Assembly: GCF_001039355.2 (NCBI RefSeq) | Contig: NW_019775393.1 | Span: 166,448-230,447, forward strand | From: Lingula anatina | Taxonomy: Eukaryota > Brachiopoda > Lingulata > Lingulida > Lingulidae | DNA: 64,000 nucleotides | Reading direction: 5' to 3' | Part shown: piece by piece, positions 10,742 through 23,401 of the stretch | Layout: each line of letters begins with the position of its first letter | Numbering within the stretch: the first letter of the stretch is position 1 | The notes under the pieces: generated by a model | The model's input: the letters and a program-made list of their open reading frames with translations, nothing else | The model's database searches: none | What the model was told of the DNA's origin: nothing | Position numbers and translations under genes: made by a program

Positions 10742-12365
10742 AAAAAAAAAATAATAATAATACAGAAAGGCCTTTCTGTAAGCTACACGTGCATAATACA
10801 TGTATGGTAAAGACCAAATGGATAATAAAAATAATCTAACAACGTATTTGTAAAGTAATACAAATATGCTTAGTATTAAAGTAGGCCTACATATATTTAA
10901 CTGTCTTAGATAGTTGAAAAGTTAGAAATGTGTGGAAAACACTTTATTTGAATGATTTTATTGTTTTTGATTGAAGACGATGAAAATACGCATGAAAACA
11001 TTTAAAAATCAAATAATTTGGCCTCTTGCTATAATTTTTTTGCCTGACAGTTTTGATTCAGTTTGACAAAATTTTCATACTTGTCAGACCGAAATTTTGT
11101 ACATATACCAGAGGGAAAGAGTCGAGAATTCCTGTCTCACCTATTTAACACTTAAAATTAGAAGGTTTTAATTACAGAGGAAAGGTCGTAGTTGTGGCCG
11201 CCCCCCTTACCGAACAACTGAACAAGTAACACCTGATGCCTTATCAGGTACCAAACGATTTAATCAGTTCACCGACGAACGATCTGTGTGTCAGTTTTAC
11301 CTGTATACACAGCTCATGTAAGTATGAGTCAAATAATGCAGGGAATCTTTTCATTTTATCATTTCAAAAATCTCTTAAGACATCCCTCAAACAAGACATA
11401 AAAATCGTAATGAATTGATACTGCCGGTAAATGAGGTGATATCGCCACAGCTTGCATATATACATGTAATATTGTGAAAACGTAGGCTTACGCACCTGTC
11501 CACACTCTTGAAAGCTGTGTAGGAGTCTACTGGCTATTTTGATTTTATATATAAAAAATAACGAGTCTCTTTCGCATATCTTTATTATCGGAAGCATTTA
11601 AAAGAACTCTGAAGCTTTAGTTCGTCATCACTATTGAAAGTGCAGCCAAGGCTTGGCCGCTTAGGTGAAGTCTAGTTGTACAGCGCATCGTATTTAAACT
11701 GAGAAAGAAAACATTTAATTGCTTGATTCTCCGTCCAAAAAGCTGTTTTCTTGCCTACAGTTTACGCATTTCTGTGCTTCAGCCACCTTTTTAGTTTGAC
11801 AAAAAGCAGTGCACGCTTCAAACGACCTTTTTATATGCGCACCTTGTACATCATCTACACCTAGCATTGCCATGCTGGAAACAGCAGAGGACTACCATGA
11901 GCCCTGTGGCGCGCGGTTCCTGCCATGCGCACTTCGTATATCCGCAAAAGATGAAAAAGGTCTATAGACAAGTGGAGATTTGTATATGCGCGCACATAGC
12001 ATTGGCTTGACGTCAGCTCATTTGCATTGTAATGCTGTTTTGCCCTATAATTATCTCATCAGACTGTATGCATTATTACGCAAGAAAATGATCCATTAGT
12101 TGTTGTGTGACAAATAACACACAGGAGGCAGCAGGTACATTTATTACTGTTCTTTTGTAATATTAAACCACACTGGCCAATGTCTTTACAAGGTAAGTCT
12201 CCGAAATCTTATGAGAATTTACCTTGAAAACTTTATACTGCAGTGTTGGCAAACAATCGCACCGCATGTTTTTCGTGTACGCTGAAGGCTGAAAAGAAAA
12301 TTCCGGGGAAAAAGTTAGGCATGTGAAATCAGGTACACTTGCGAGAGCCATCCTTGCAAGAATAG

Positions 12366-12910
12366 ATGTCGCATTCAAATAAGATACTAAAGATGTTTAC
12401 GTTTTTGGTCTCATTGTGTGCACTTTCTCTTGTCTCTGCTTTGATGTGGTCTGCAATGCAGTCAAAACCAGGCGAGTTTAGATACGTGGCAGTCAGAGGA
12501 AAAACAGAATCAAACATGTATATAAGTTTTCATGAGCATGAAGGCAGTAAAAGAACAGTTCCTAGAGGAGATGGCAACACCACAGCAAATGGATCATATA
12601 AAAGTGAAGATATTTCGTTTTCAAAGTTTTCAACAATCAAATGCTCCAGTTTACCCGTGGTGTTTCCAGATGTACCGCTAACCCAGCAGTGGATGCTTGT
12701 CATTCTCCCTTCAATCGATTCGCTAGATTATGTTTTCTCAGAAAACTTCTACACCAATGATGGCAGACGACAGGTGGAAGTTACATCCATGACTTCCGAA
12801 AACCACGTTCCATTTGTTTGTCAGATTTGGGCCCGATCTAAAGGTTCGGAAGGCAAAGTAACTCACCGGATTACACCCTGCTCGGGAAGAGCAGTCATGA
12901 CTCCTGGGTT
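12366..12910 (+). CDS. GT92 glycosyltransferase first exon (intact): anchor and stem
   Basis: The ATG at 12366 is preceded directly by an in-frame TAG. The first residues are followed by a hydrophobic segment (about residues 10-32, MFTFLVSLCALSLVSALMWS) that fits a type II signal anchor. A Ser/Asn-rich stem and a conserved stretch with SLDYVFSENFYTNDGRRQVE and PFVCQIW follow. The exon ends at the donor TT|GTGAGT after 545 bases (phase 2). No catalytic exon follows before the next first exon at 14999. The only in-window acceptor of matching phase is 16280. Joined 12366-12910 plus 16280-17222 gives an uninterrupted frame of 495 codons. It could be an alternative first exon or a gene that lost its own second exon. 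Confidence 0.75.
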
Positions 12911-14094
12911 GTGAGTACATCTTACAATGTAATAGCATCAAAGCTAGTAAATGTCTCTCATTGCTTTCAAAGACACATTACCGCTGCCAAGATTACTGTT
13001 TGTAGCATAGTCATCAGTATCTTTCAATCTTCATGTCGACGAAGACCATTTTTTTTCATTACGACAGAAATTAAACAATTAAGTAAAAAATTAAAAATGC
13101 ATTTGAAAGAAGTTGACATGTCAAACCATTTCCACTAAACCCGACCAAGCGCCACAATACAGTTTCAATTAGCATAAGTCAATTAAAATTACAAAGCGTA
13201 GGCCTATCATTCCATATTATCCGGAAAAAAACCCCGACATTTTCAATTTTCTGTCTGAACTTTGTATTAAAACCTCGGACATTTTTGCTCATTTTAATAA
13301 TTATGCTATTGCGCGTGCAGCATTAATGCGTCATTCATTTGGCGGACTTTCACAAACTGGAGAGACGGAGAACAAGGCCAAGTTTCCGACCAGAAATTTA
13401 AGAAGGTTCAGGTTTTCTTCTTTTGCTGAACATGTGATTTTTGTGGATTATCTTTTGGCACGCGAGCTTTGTAGTTATATGTGAGATACTGGTAGTAGTG
13501 ATTTATATGCATTAGGACCTATACAGAGAATCCACGCTCGCTGAATTTGAATTTTGAAAACATACTTTAAGTACAAAGAAAATCTCTATATACACTGATG
13601 TTCAAAGGTAAAGCAACATTCCTTTATTTTCAATTATCTCAATAACCAAGCATTGGATATCCAGCGAAATTCCCCGGTGGCGTCAAATGGCGAATAGGCC
13701 TAATAGTATGCCATCAAGCTGGATTATTAGATTGCCAGAAGGAACAAAATAGCGGCAGGTCCAGTGTATACCCTTGCAGCAACATGAGATCATGTCAGGC
13801 ACAGACCTCGTTCTGGGTGAACCAGATTGACAAATACAAGGGGCAATTATACCTATAGTCTTATATTAGTCTTTGTCATCAGAATCGCTTCTTGTCGGCA
13901 AGACAGCTTGGAATTATTTATGCAAGAGAGATTCAAAATGGGGAGCGACAGAGCGACGAAACTGAGACTAGGAGCATAGTTAATGCAAATAATAGGTGAA
14001 ATATCACCTTGGTGCGGTATAATGCGCCCGTCCGTAAAACACGCTCGTGCATTTGGACGCGCTGCATCATGGCGGCATCCACAGTTTTGTTTGG

Positions 14095-14330
14095 CATGCA
14101 TATTCTGATCGGGTGGAATTGTGGGTAGAATGTCCGCTTCCGGAGCAGAGGACGTGGATTCAACCCTGACCGGGGACATACCAAATGGGAATTAGAATCT
14201 GTTTGTTTGGTACTAAGTTCTTAATCAGTATCTAGCAGTTAAAGGTATCGTTCGTAGGCTAGCTTTGAGCACCCCATACAGCAGCTGTGCTGTAGCCTCC
14301 CCAGGGAGGCAAAAACGTCTACACCCAGTC
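14095..14330 (+). mobile_element. Possible tRNA-derived SINE
   Basis: The segment GTGGGTAGAATGTCCGCTTC, then a GC-rich stem, then GTGGATTCAACCCTGACCGG resembles the tRNA-like head of invertebrate SINEs. GGATTCAACCC stands in the B-box position, and CATACCAAAT follows as in several mollusc-type SINE bodies. A-box match and 3' end are unclear. The limits are approximate. Confidence 0.4.
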
Positions 14331-14998
14331 TGAATCAGGGCCCAAATATATGGCAGGCACATCGCCATCTAAACTAAACCGCGGTGAGACGCAGTGCACG
14401 ATATAAGTAACAGACTCCATCTGATCATAACTTACAGGTGGCCATTTGGTGCTGAGAGACAAAGTCTGGGGAGACACACCAAGAACTGATCTGCTCGTTG
14501 CGGTGTATAGTTTACTGTTTATTTTTTGAGTCCATCTCCATTTGGAATCAATTCAGAGATGGTTGAATTCAGAGAAGTTTTTAATTTTTGCTTAAAAGCT
14601 GCTTTGAACCAGGAGGTAATTTTTGCTTTTGGAGCCAGCTTTTCAGCCAATGTAACCATTTTATTCATATATATATATATATATATGTACAGCCACTTGC
14701 TCTATTAAAATGCCTTGAGTGGTGTATTGATGACGTGCTCAACTTCAACAAAATATTTATGAAATATGAAAGAAAATTGCGCAGGCAAATTTAAAAATTG
14801 ACTTTGACACTACCTGTAGAAAATTTTGAGTCATTCAAGGTGTTCCTTATCTTTTGAGCACATGTATATGCATATCCTTATTGACAATTATAAAGAACAT
14901 ATAGTGTTGGTAGAAAATGTATGTATGTATGCATGTATGGATGCGCACGTATGTCGAATAACCTGAAGAGTATAATACCGGTACGATATCACTTAGAC

Positions 14999-15574
14999 AT
15001 GGGCAAACCAAGTGTGCAAGAAAAGATGCTACATTCATGCAAGGCACAAGAATGTTTAAAGATTTTGATCTTATTCTGTGTGCTTGCTTTTGTCTTTGCT
15101 TTAAAATGGTCTTTGATGCAGTCAAAACCAAGTGAGTTTCGATACGTGGCAGTTAAAAAAACAGAGGCAAACATGAATATCAGTTCTCGTGAGCATGAAT
15201 ACAATGAAAGAAGAGTACACGGAAGAAAAAAGGTCATTACAGCAAATGGTTATTTCAGAAGGAAAACGATTATGTCTTCAAAGTGGGACAGAAATTTCTG
15301 CTCCAATTTACCCGCGGTTTCTCCAGATATACCGCTAACCCCAACGATGGATGCCAGTCATTTCCCCTTCAAACGATTCACTGGATTATGTTTTCGCAGC
15401 ATACCTCTACACCAAAGATGCCAGGCGACAGGTGGTTGTTACATCCATGACTTCTAACAACAGTCAAGCATTCGTTTGCCAGATATGGCACATGGGGAAA
15501 GGTAAAGGACAAGAGGGCAAAGTATATCATCGAATTACACCCTGCTCGTACAGAATGGTTTTGAGGACCGACCT
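14999..15574 (+). pseudogene. GT92 glycosyltransferase first exon with a 1-base frameshift
   Basis: Paralogue of the exon at 12366-12910. ATG at 14999, hydrophobic anchor ILILFCVLAFVFALKW, then the stem. At about 15335-15345 one extra base (CTAACCCCAACGATGG here against CTAACCCAGCAGTGG in the sister) shifts the frame. The remaining sequence, NDSLDYVFAAYLYTKDARRQ to WHMGKGKGQEG, continues in the next frame up to the donor CCT|GTGAGT. Length is 576 where 3n+2 is needed, so exactly one base is in excess. Either an inactivating mutation or a sequencing error. An earlier in-frame ATG lies at 14921. Confidence 0.7.
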
Positions 15575-15913
15575 GTGAGTACACATGTTGCAGTATGGTA
15601 GTAGTTTAATATGAATGTTCTTGTAGTAGCGTTATACAGTGACAATAACACCTTCTGATAGGCCTATGTATCTTTCTTGTATCTCTGAAACATTTTATTT
15701 TTATTTATACATAAAGTACAGAATAATACTTTGTTTACTAACATCCCCGGTAGCAGATACGCGATCAAGACGATTTTAATATAAATTCAGATAACAGACA
15801 AAGGTGTTAAAAAAATTAACAGGGTGGCAGTGTTGTTCGCTATGACGCCACCCAAAACCCATCAATCTCCCACACGCCAACATTTGACATACAATAGACT
15901 AAAACCAAGACAG

Positions 15914-16175
15914 TGGCGGATTTAGAGGGGATCAGGGGGTCCTGAAGCCCCCCCCCTTCGGTTTCTCAAAAAAAAAAAAAAAAAATACTAATATTCCCCT
16001 ATTGGAATTAGAACTTTAACTAGCTGATTTATAATACTAAACCGTACCAGATGGCACCGTTCACGTTCTAAAATACCTGAAATTTCCAGGGGCCCCCGGC
16101 GTGCCCCACGCCAACCGGGGGAGGAGCGGTCGGATTCGCATAAGCGAATCCCCCCATTCAAATAATCCTTGATTC
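15914..16175. repeat. G/C-tract repeat, possible MITE
   Basis: Begins AGTGGCGGATTTAGAGGGGA with C- and A-homopolymers and ends near CCTTGATTCGCCCGTGC. The outer ends are weakly complementary (GGCGGATT against AATC.. GCC). It lies in the intron before the catalytic GT92 exon. No coding potential. Confidence 0.3.
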
Positions 16176-16279
16176 GCCCGTGCAAGTTGTTGACCCAGTT
16201 TGTTTCAGTGTGTGTTTGAGTGTTGAGATGGTATTATTGTTTTCACGCTTAGCGTTTTTTTCAACTATATCTTTTGCAG

Positions 16280-17222
16280 ATACAAGGCCACTCTCCTTTA
16301 TTGTCCCATCAAAACTGACGAAGAGCCGTTTGCAGTTTCAATTGTACAGGCCAAAGACCCGTGTTCAGCCCCTCACAATGTTTTAAGAATCCAGGATGCT
16401 AGTTTTCCAGACGACAAGAACGACACTGTTGCCGTATGCGTTAAGCCCTTTTACGGCAGTTATGGTGGTTTTAATAGGACCGCAAGATTGGTTGAATTCT
16501 TTGAGGTTTATAAAATGCTTGGTGCCAGCTATTTCACTTTGTATGATTTTGATCTAAATTGTAACATAACTTGCCCTATTTTAAAATATTACGAACAAGA
16601 AAAAAGACTATCCGTTATACCGTGGCACGCACCGCCAAACCTGAGAACGAAACTGAAACAATTTTTCGATTCTACAAAGAGATGGGTCAGAGATGCTGGG
16701 CAAGCCTTAGCCCAAACTGACTGTCTTTACAGAAGTATGGGGAAGTACACTCACATAGCCATGGTAGACATTGATGAATTTCTCATTCCTAGATCCAACA
16801 TGACTTTCCAAAAACTATTCAGTGTGTTACCAAAACATCAAGGAGCGTATACATTTCGGAACAGATTTTTTCATATTGATAGTGACACAAGGGTTTCCAA
16901 TCTCACCAGTTTGGGATTAAGGACTCGTAAATACCGACCAAGGACTATAATGGCTACCCGTGGAGAAAGTGCTCTAGTAAATAGACCAAAGTACGTTGCC
17001 TTGTCTGAAGGCACATGGGGTGCCGTAACACACCACGCAAGATTAATAGAAGGTTACAAGGACTATGTGGTACCAGTGGAACTGGGGGCCATGCACCATT
17101 ATCGAGATAATACTAGAAAACATGAGAATCAATATGATCCATACATGTTATCTTATAAAGAGGAAATATTACACAGGATGGAATATGTGTTCAATAAAAC
17201 CAAAGCGCAGGTCTTCGACTGA
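16280..17222 (+). CDS. GT92 (DUF23) glycosyltransferase, second (catalytic) exon
   Basis: Acceptor CTTTTGCAG|A at 16279/16280. The frame runs 313 codons after the split codon to TGA at 17220-17222. It contains MVDIDEFLIPR (DxD-type site), WHAPPN, QTDCLYRS and GAMHHYRDN. It is highly similar to 134-1064, including the intron phase. It has a four-residue insertion (RTKL) after WHAPPN and a different C-terminus ending AQVFD. Two upstream first exons (12366-12910, intact; 14999-15574, frameshifted) can both join it in phase. Predicted type II Golgi enzyme; substrate unknown. Confidence 0.87.
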
Positions 17223-19420
17223 CTTTCACGGCTGGGATACATTTGTAACTCTTCGAATAGTACAGCGACGCAATTATTCTTTTTGTTTTTATTGGAGAAA
17301 ATCCGTTTCGTACCCTAAAACACAGTAAGAAAACAATTTGAAGATACAAATTCTAAAGAATCTAAATTTATTATATCTCTAATTATCCTTAGACTTTAAG
17401 ATAGTGGGATTTCAAAGCGTACCCCGACAACAAAATCAGATGCACAGGAGCACTGGATGACTATGTAGTGAAGAAAGAAATAAAATTCAAAATCATAAAT
17501 GCCTATGAAAAACAGAGACAATGCTTTTACAGTGAAAGGTACAAAGTACATCGACGTGCTCATATAAAGATATCAATTTTCACTTATATTAAGTAATTTC
17601 GTCAACGAAGCAATTTATACGCACGATCACGTGAGACTAAAGGCGCCAAAGATGACAATCCTCGCGTGAACAAAGAGAGCAACACAGATGGCACTCAAAA
17701 ACGAAGAGAGCATGTGATAGTGCGTTACACATTGATATGATAGAAAGTATGTGTTTTGTGTTGTGTGCTATGGGTTTCCCTCTTCCGTTGGCCCACTGGG
17801 ATATAGTCCACTAACCCCCCGCGAAAATTTGTCTCATTTACGGTTCTCAATCTATTCTAGAATATTTAGTGTATTTTTTTTACAGTTCTAATGCTATAAT
17901 TGTTCTGTAATGAATGTACCAGTTCGAGAACTGTTTTTGGGAATTCCTTCAGAATGTCTTAGAACAGATAAGGAATATTTTTCATTAAAATAACAATATG
18001 TTCTAGGACAGATTGAGAACCTAAGTGAGCGTTAAATGAGACACATTTTCGCAGGGGAAGGTCAATAACAATAACAATTTTGTTACCCATAGTGCAGAAG
18101 CAGACATTTGATTACAAATTAATAATTCAATGAGCAAAAACACTATTAAACTGCTTGTTTTTCTTGCAGGTGGCTTTTAATTTGCATATCACTATTTCTC
18201 TTTGCTTCATGTTTTGATTTATCACGAACTAGAGTGACACATTAAAAAGGTCAAGTTTAGGACGAAAAATTTGGATAAAGTGCAGTATTATACCTCGTTT
18301 ACTGTCTGATTGGGTGAATGATGTGGGTTATATTTTGGAATATGGATTTTACTTGTGTATAAAACTGGTAGTAGGAATTTGTATGTCTTAAAGGGAATGT
18401 ACACGGCTGTACTATCCATTTTTATATATCTTTAAGGGTAAGAATAAATTCACTAGCTTTTGGTTTCAGTTGATTAGATACTATTCATTTTGGTATATTT
18501 TGCCTCTGAAGCATGATGTATGTTATCTCTACATAAGAGAACGTGAAAATCTAGCTACATGTAATACTCCACTGTCATCACAGCTTTAAGTAATATATAC
18601 CTACCCGGGTGAGGATGCAAATCCATACGAATACCAAACCCACCCGGGCTAGATGCCCAACTCCCGTGTTTATATAACTTAAGGTTAAACCATATAATCT
18701 AGAGGTACACGTAATCCATCATTTTATTCAGTGTTATTTCATTATTCCTTTCTCTTTGCCTGCTGTTGCAACAGCACGGTTGGCACTAAGAATTTATGGT
18801 CTTAAAACAGTTCAGTGTCACGATACCTTTAGTTTTCAAAGCTCTAGAATATTCAATATCACATACAGGTAGTTTATTCACAGAATTGGCACTATGAATT
18901 TACCGTATTAAAGCAGTTTAGTTTTCACAGCTCTAGAATATTCAATATCACATACAGGTAGTTTATTCACAAAACTTACAGCGTTTTATATTGATGACTC
19001 TTTGTTTTCCAATCCGAAATAAACAGAATTAAGACATTTAACATAATTAAACTGAGGCTGATTTAAACTTTAATTGGAGATGAGGCCGTATTTGATCCTT
19101 TTAAAACTGAAAACATCCTTTAAAACTTGGTTTTAAAAATTAATAAAATACATGGACAGATTCACTTAGTACCATCATAACTGGGACATCTGAATAATCT
19201 TTACTAAATATTGATGGGATTTGTCAGAGAAGAATTTCATCAGCTGTGTTAAGTTATAAGAATGATGTGAATTTTTCTTCAGTCAACAGCTAATATTGAG
19301 ATAGGTTTTACCTCCAATATTTCGACGTCTATCAGGACATCTTCTTCAGGGAAGATGTGATTTGATTTGTATGTGGAAGTTTCTAAAATATTATTTGGTC
19401 ACATGAAATCTTCACCATGG
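17223..19420. other. Intergenic sequence downstream of the GT92 cluster
   Basis: No exon or RNA gene is recognised. The stretch contains likely 3' UTR, AT-rich spacer and one imperfect direct repeat (18778-18975). Near 19320-19350 is a short motif, ATTTCGACGTCTATCAGGAC, followed by ATCTTCTTCAGGGAAGATG. This kind of sequence is often seen at retroelement ends, but I cannot assign it. Confidence 0.5.
18778..18975. repeat. Imperfect tandem direct repeat, two units of about 95-120 bp
   Basis: The string GCTCTAGAATATTCAATATC, continuing to TTTATTCAC, occurs at 18840-18885 and again at 18930-18970. Related sequence before each (TTGGCACTA..GAATTTA, TTAAA(A/G)CAGTT) shows that the unit is longer. 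No coding frame. Confidence 0.6.
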
Positions 19421-19450
19421 CAGTTTAATAAAACCAAGGCACAGGTATAG
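19421..19450 (+). pseudogene. C-terminal remnant of a further GT92 copy
   Basis: TTTAATAAAACCAAGGCACA followed by GGTATAG reads FNKTKAQV-stop. It matches the end of the 16280-17222 exon (FNKTKAQVFD-stop) in both DNA and frame. Only this tail is left, with nothing recognisable upstream, so it looks like a decayed or truncated tandem copy. Confidence 0.45.
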
Positions 19451-19989
19451 TCAACTAACTTTTGCAAATGGTAAACATTAATATGATATAAAGTATTAGT
19501 ATTAGTGCCTTGATAAATTCAAATTAGATTCGAGATTTCTCTCTTTCTTCATGCAACGTTAAATGAAAATAAACCATGATATTGTGCTTTAGGGTTTCCA
19601 TCACAATTGTCAGGCGTCACATGTACTGGATTCAAGATAACTTCCATTTTGAAGGTATCATCTGCGATGCAACAACCATGTTATAGTCACATTCATAGAG
19701 ATTTAAAATTCTTAACTCTGACAAAAGTGGTAACATTATACTTAAATACGTAGTTCAAATACTGCTACAAGATTTATTCCATACTGCCATTTAACACAAT
19801 TTGTTCACATACTATTTTATTATTTGTTCTTCTCTATCCAAATCATTTTAATTTTTCTGTTATTTAACAGCAGTTGAACTTTGTTCTAAATCCATATCTA
19901 GGTAACCTTTCCCTCAATTCACAGCATTTACATTATTTTTTTTTTTGGTCCACATATCCTAAAAATGTTCATGACAGTCCACATCTGGG

Positions 19990-19993
<4 letters not shown>

Positions 19994-20039
<46 letters not shown>

Positions 20040-20043
20040 TATA
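19994..20043. repeat. (AT)n microsatellite
   Basis: About 40 bases of uninterrupted AT dinucleotides followed by an imperfect extension. It lies in the KANSL2 3' flank. Confidence 0.9.
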
Positions 20044-20273
20044 TAAAACTCCTTTTGTATACTTGCTCTTGAACATCTATCCATGCAATATAAACACTGT
20101 TCTGCTGCCACCCAATCAAATCATCATGCCTGTAACATGGTCTAGTCTGTTGAGGTAAAAAAAAATCAAGTCTTTTGATCGGATTGATATATTCCTGGCA
20201 TACCAAACCAGTCTCCATCAATCTGCATAAAAGGCACCATTCATTTCAAACCACACAATTGGTACGATTCCCC

Positions 20274-23200
20274 TCAATCCACATCCACAGCATCTTTTTC
20301 CAAAGCTTGCCTGTCTTTTGGTGGTGGGGTCTGAAAATAATTCGATTATAATGAGATTTACTCAAGTACATGATTTTGCAGCTCCACTTGCCATGCTACC
20401 CTTTAATTTTAAAGGGATAACAACTGTTCACTCTGGTCAAAAAATGGATTTTCCTGATGCTTTCCAATGCTTAATGGATCCATTCTGACACTCAAAATTA
20501 GTCCACATTTTTTTTCAAAACTGTTTGGTTTTTTGTTATAATCTATAGAGAGATTATTATGGAGGAACAGTTGTCTGTGAAGGTCCACAAGGTGTGATGG
20601 CAAAGACAACTGCAATAACCACTGTTTTGGTGTTTAAATGGAATTTATATTTCTTAGAGTTGTTTACAATGTATTTATTGTGCAAAATAAATCTCATATG
20701 AACAGTTTTTATCCCTTTAATTAAGCCATAAAACTGGAGTACACAAAAATAAATAAATAAATAAACAGTTATAAAAACATATACCACACTGGGGTAGCTC
20801 TAGCAATTTTTTTTTGCTTGGCTAAATCACCACTTTTTGTCAATTTGCTATCCAAATGGTTATAATTTGACTAAAACAATACAATACAAAAACAATACAA
20901 AAAAAAAACAACAACACAAAAAAACAATACAAAAACTTGCACTGCTTTATTTCTGTATATGAAGAATTTGAGTTTTTACATAAAGGAGCCAAGATTTGAA
21001 AGAGGTAAAGAAAAATACTGTCAAAAAATTTTTGTACCTTGGACTGGGAAGGTCTATCTTTGTCAACCAAGGGCTTCTCCTCTTCTGCAGTTTCTGTGTC
21101 ATAACTCTCATCTTGTATGTTCTCTAAGATTTCCAGTTTAGGCACTTTTGCATCTGGTCCAACAAATTCTTCTGGCTCTTTTTTGATCATCTTGGTAGAA
21201 GTGCCATCCTCCTCTAAAGGCTGTTGCTTTGGTAACATGTTGGTTGTACTGCAATCCATTTCAGGTTTACTTTCACTTTCACTTTCAAAGTTTGCAGATT
21301 CTTTAAATTCTTCATCCTAGAATAAAAGTGAAGTAGTTAGAGTCCAGTAGTCACTTCTCTGACTACAAAACACAAATCTAGAAGTTGTGTTTTCTATGAA
21401 GTTTTGGTTTCTTGATTCAGGTTTAAATACAAATTCACAATTGTTTTACTTTTCAGATACATGAACTGCACCTTGCTGCAAATTTAAGATATTTTACTTC
21501 TTTAGACCTTAACAAAAAACACCTTGCAATATTTATATGGGCTGAAACAATAATGTCTTTCATATACCAGGGCATGTTTAAAAGGGTATTGGCAATGTCA
21601 AATTGCTTATAGTTGCCCAAGTAGAATCCAAGCTAATGATGTTATTTGTCTCGTTAAGACCCATAATCAAGAAAGGACTTCATATAGGAAAAACAACATT
21701 AAAGTTAAAAAAAGTATTTCATTTGTGCCACAGCTGAAGTTCTTCAATTTCAATGTTAACACTGTGAAGACCAGACTCCCATGCTCCTCCCCATGCTATC
21801 AAACCTCTTCTTTTCATTTTTAACACAAACAAACAAGCAAAAACATCAATCATATGTAGTATATTTCTTGTAAGATTCTGAAAATGGAGGATTAAGACTA
21901 TACCAAAACTGCTCTTATTTTGTATAAATATGCCTAATATTAAAAACTCGATAAAAATAAATTAAATAAAAACCATTGAAAATTTCCTCCTTTGGATGTG
22001 ATAAATAAATATTTAAATAAACAATTAACTAATCTCACCTGGGTGTCATCTTTTTCATTCAGTCTGTTCTGTGTCTCTTGTAGCTGTATATGGAGAGCAC
22101 AGTATTCCTCCTCAGCTGCCACTGGCCTCACACAGGTACCATACCCCCAGCCACATGGCTTGAACAATACTTGATTGGGGTCCTCCAGTATATCTACAGG
22201 GGCTAGGTCAAGGTCATGACATGATTTTATAGCGCGTGAAGTCTGATAAAAAGCAGATCACATTGAATGCACAGTGTGTTTGTGCTCAGATATAGTTTGA
22301 AATGTTGACCTCTAAATCAATTTATCTCGTTCATTTTCCAAAACATAATGTTTACGTCTGAAAATGGTGATTTGGAAGGACTGCAGGATTTCATGAGTCC
22401 AGGTCAGAAAGTACATTTTCTAAGTTCAAAATGGCAATGGATATAAAATATGATGCTTACATACATACATACATACATACATACAGGGTTATGAAACTTT
22501 TAGTCATTAGTTTTAATATATATCAAACAAGTCAGTGATTGCTTCAGAGAGTTTAACCTTGTACAATTTAAGCTCTAAAACCCAGGTACCAAGCATTATT
22601 TTACATATCAATTCTGTCTGACTATAGACTTTACTTCAGCAAGGTTTTAAAAGGATACGTTGAATGCAGAATTTGGCAAGTGGAACTGTCCTGGCAGCAC
22701 ACTTGATGTTCCCGGAAGAAATGTGTGTACATTTTGGGTGTGGAGGTGCCTTGTAATTGGCACCCTCTGACACTGCTATACGCCTCTCTTTTGATTGCCT
22801 ATGCAACAGTGCCTCCTGGATAGGAAAACGCAAATGAGCAAATGTTATAGAATACTGTGCCCTTTCTGTCCTCAATTATGGAACACTTAGCAACAAATTC
22901 TCTGTGATTAAAAAAAAATTATCATCTATTGGTTTAAAAAAAATAAACATTTTAAGTGAAGTGGGATGCTTCTAACATGATAACAAAATGATGCTGGGCA
23001 CTCCTCTTTGACATGTGGCATATGGGAAGGAAAATTACAATGTGGCAGCACCAGCATCTGAATACAATATTCATTGACAAGCATTACCTCAGCGTGCTGT
23101 CTACAAGGCAGAGCCAGAGTACAGATTGACCCTGAACTACTTCACTGCATGGCAACAGATGTCAGCCAATCTACGTCAGCAAGAAACGATAAATAGTCTC

Positions 23201-23360
23201 ACCTTTCCATGCCTCTTGTGGTATCTTTTAAGCGCCATCAGCTTGTCGTACTTGTCTTTCTGGTGGGGATCACTCTTTGCTGCATGGATACTTCCTATAA
23301 ATGAAAACAATATATATAATGTATTCAACTTTTGTAAATGTGTATCATAATTTAACACAT

Positions 23361-23401
<41 letters not shown>

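Larger units (their letters stand above)
8207..11962. mobile_element. THAP/DDE-type DNA transposon, degenerate, carrying a nested insertion
   Basis: Inverted ends GACCTTTTTCATCTTTTCCG (from 8207) and its near-perfect complement ending at 11962 (one mismatch in 22) are flanked on both sides by TATA (8203-8206 and 11963-11966). Inside, on the plus strand, are a THAP-finger remnant (8299-8490) and a C-terminal DDE-transposase remnant (10622-10741) reading ALVERVFGKIKNYL. The latter resembles the late VER...GxxKN motif of the DDE_Tnp_4 (PIF/Harbinger-related) families. A second transposon is inserted at 8950-10595. Superfamily assignment is tentative. Target duplication could be TA or TATA. Confidence 0.55.

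Noticed and set aside
13853..14184. Overlapping minus-strand frames of 83 and 108 codons
   Set aside because: They lie across the SINE-like sequence and neither resembles a known protein.
14526..14794. Open frames near an AT microsatellite
   Set aside because: Short, no similarity, contain the ATAT repeat; treated as spacer between GT92 exons.
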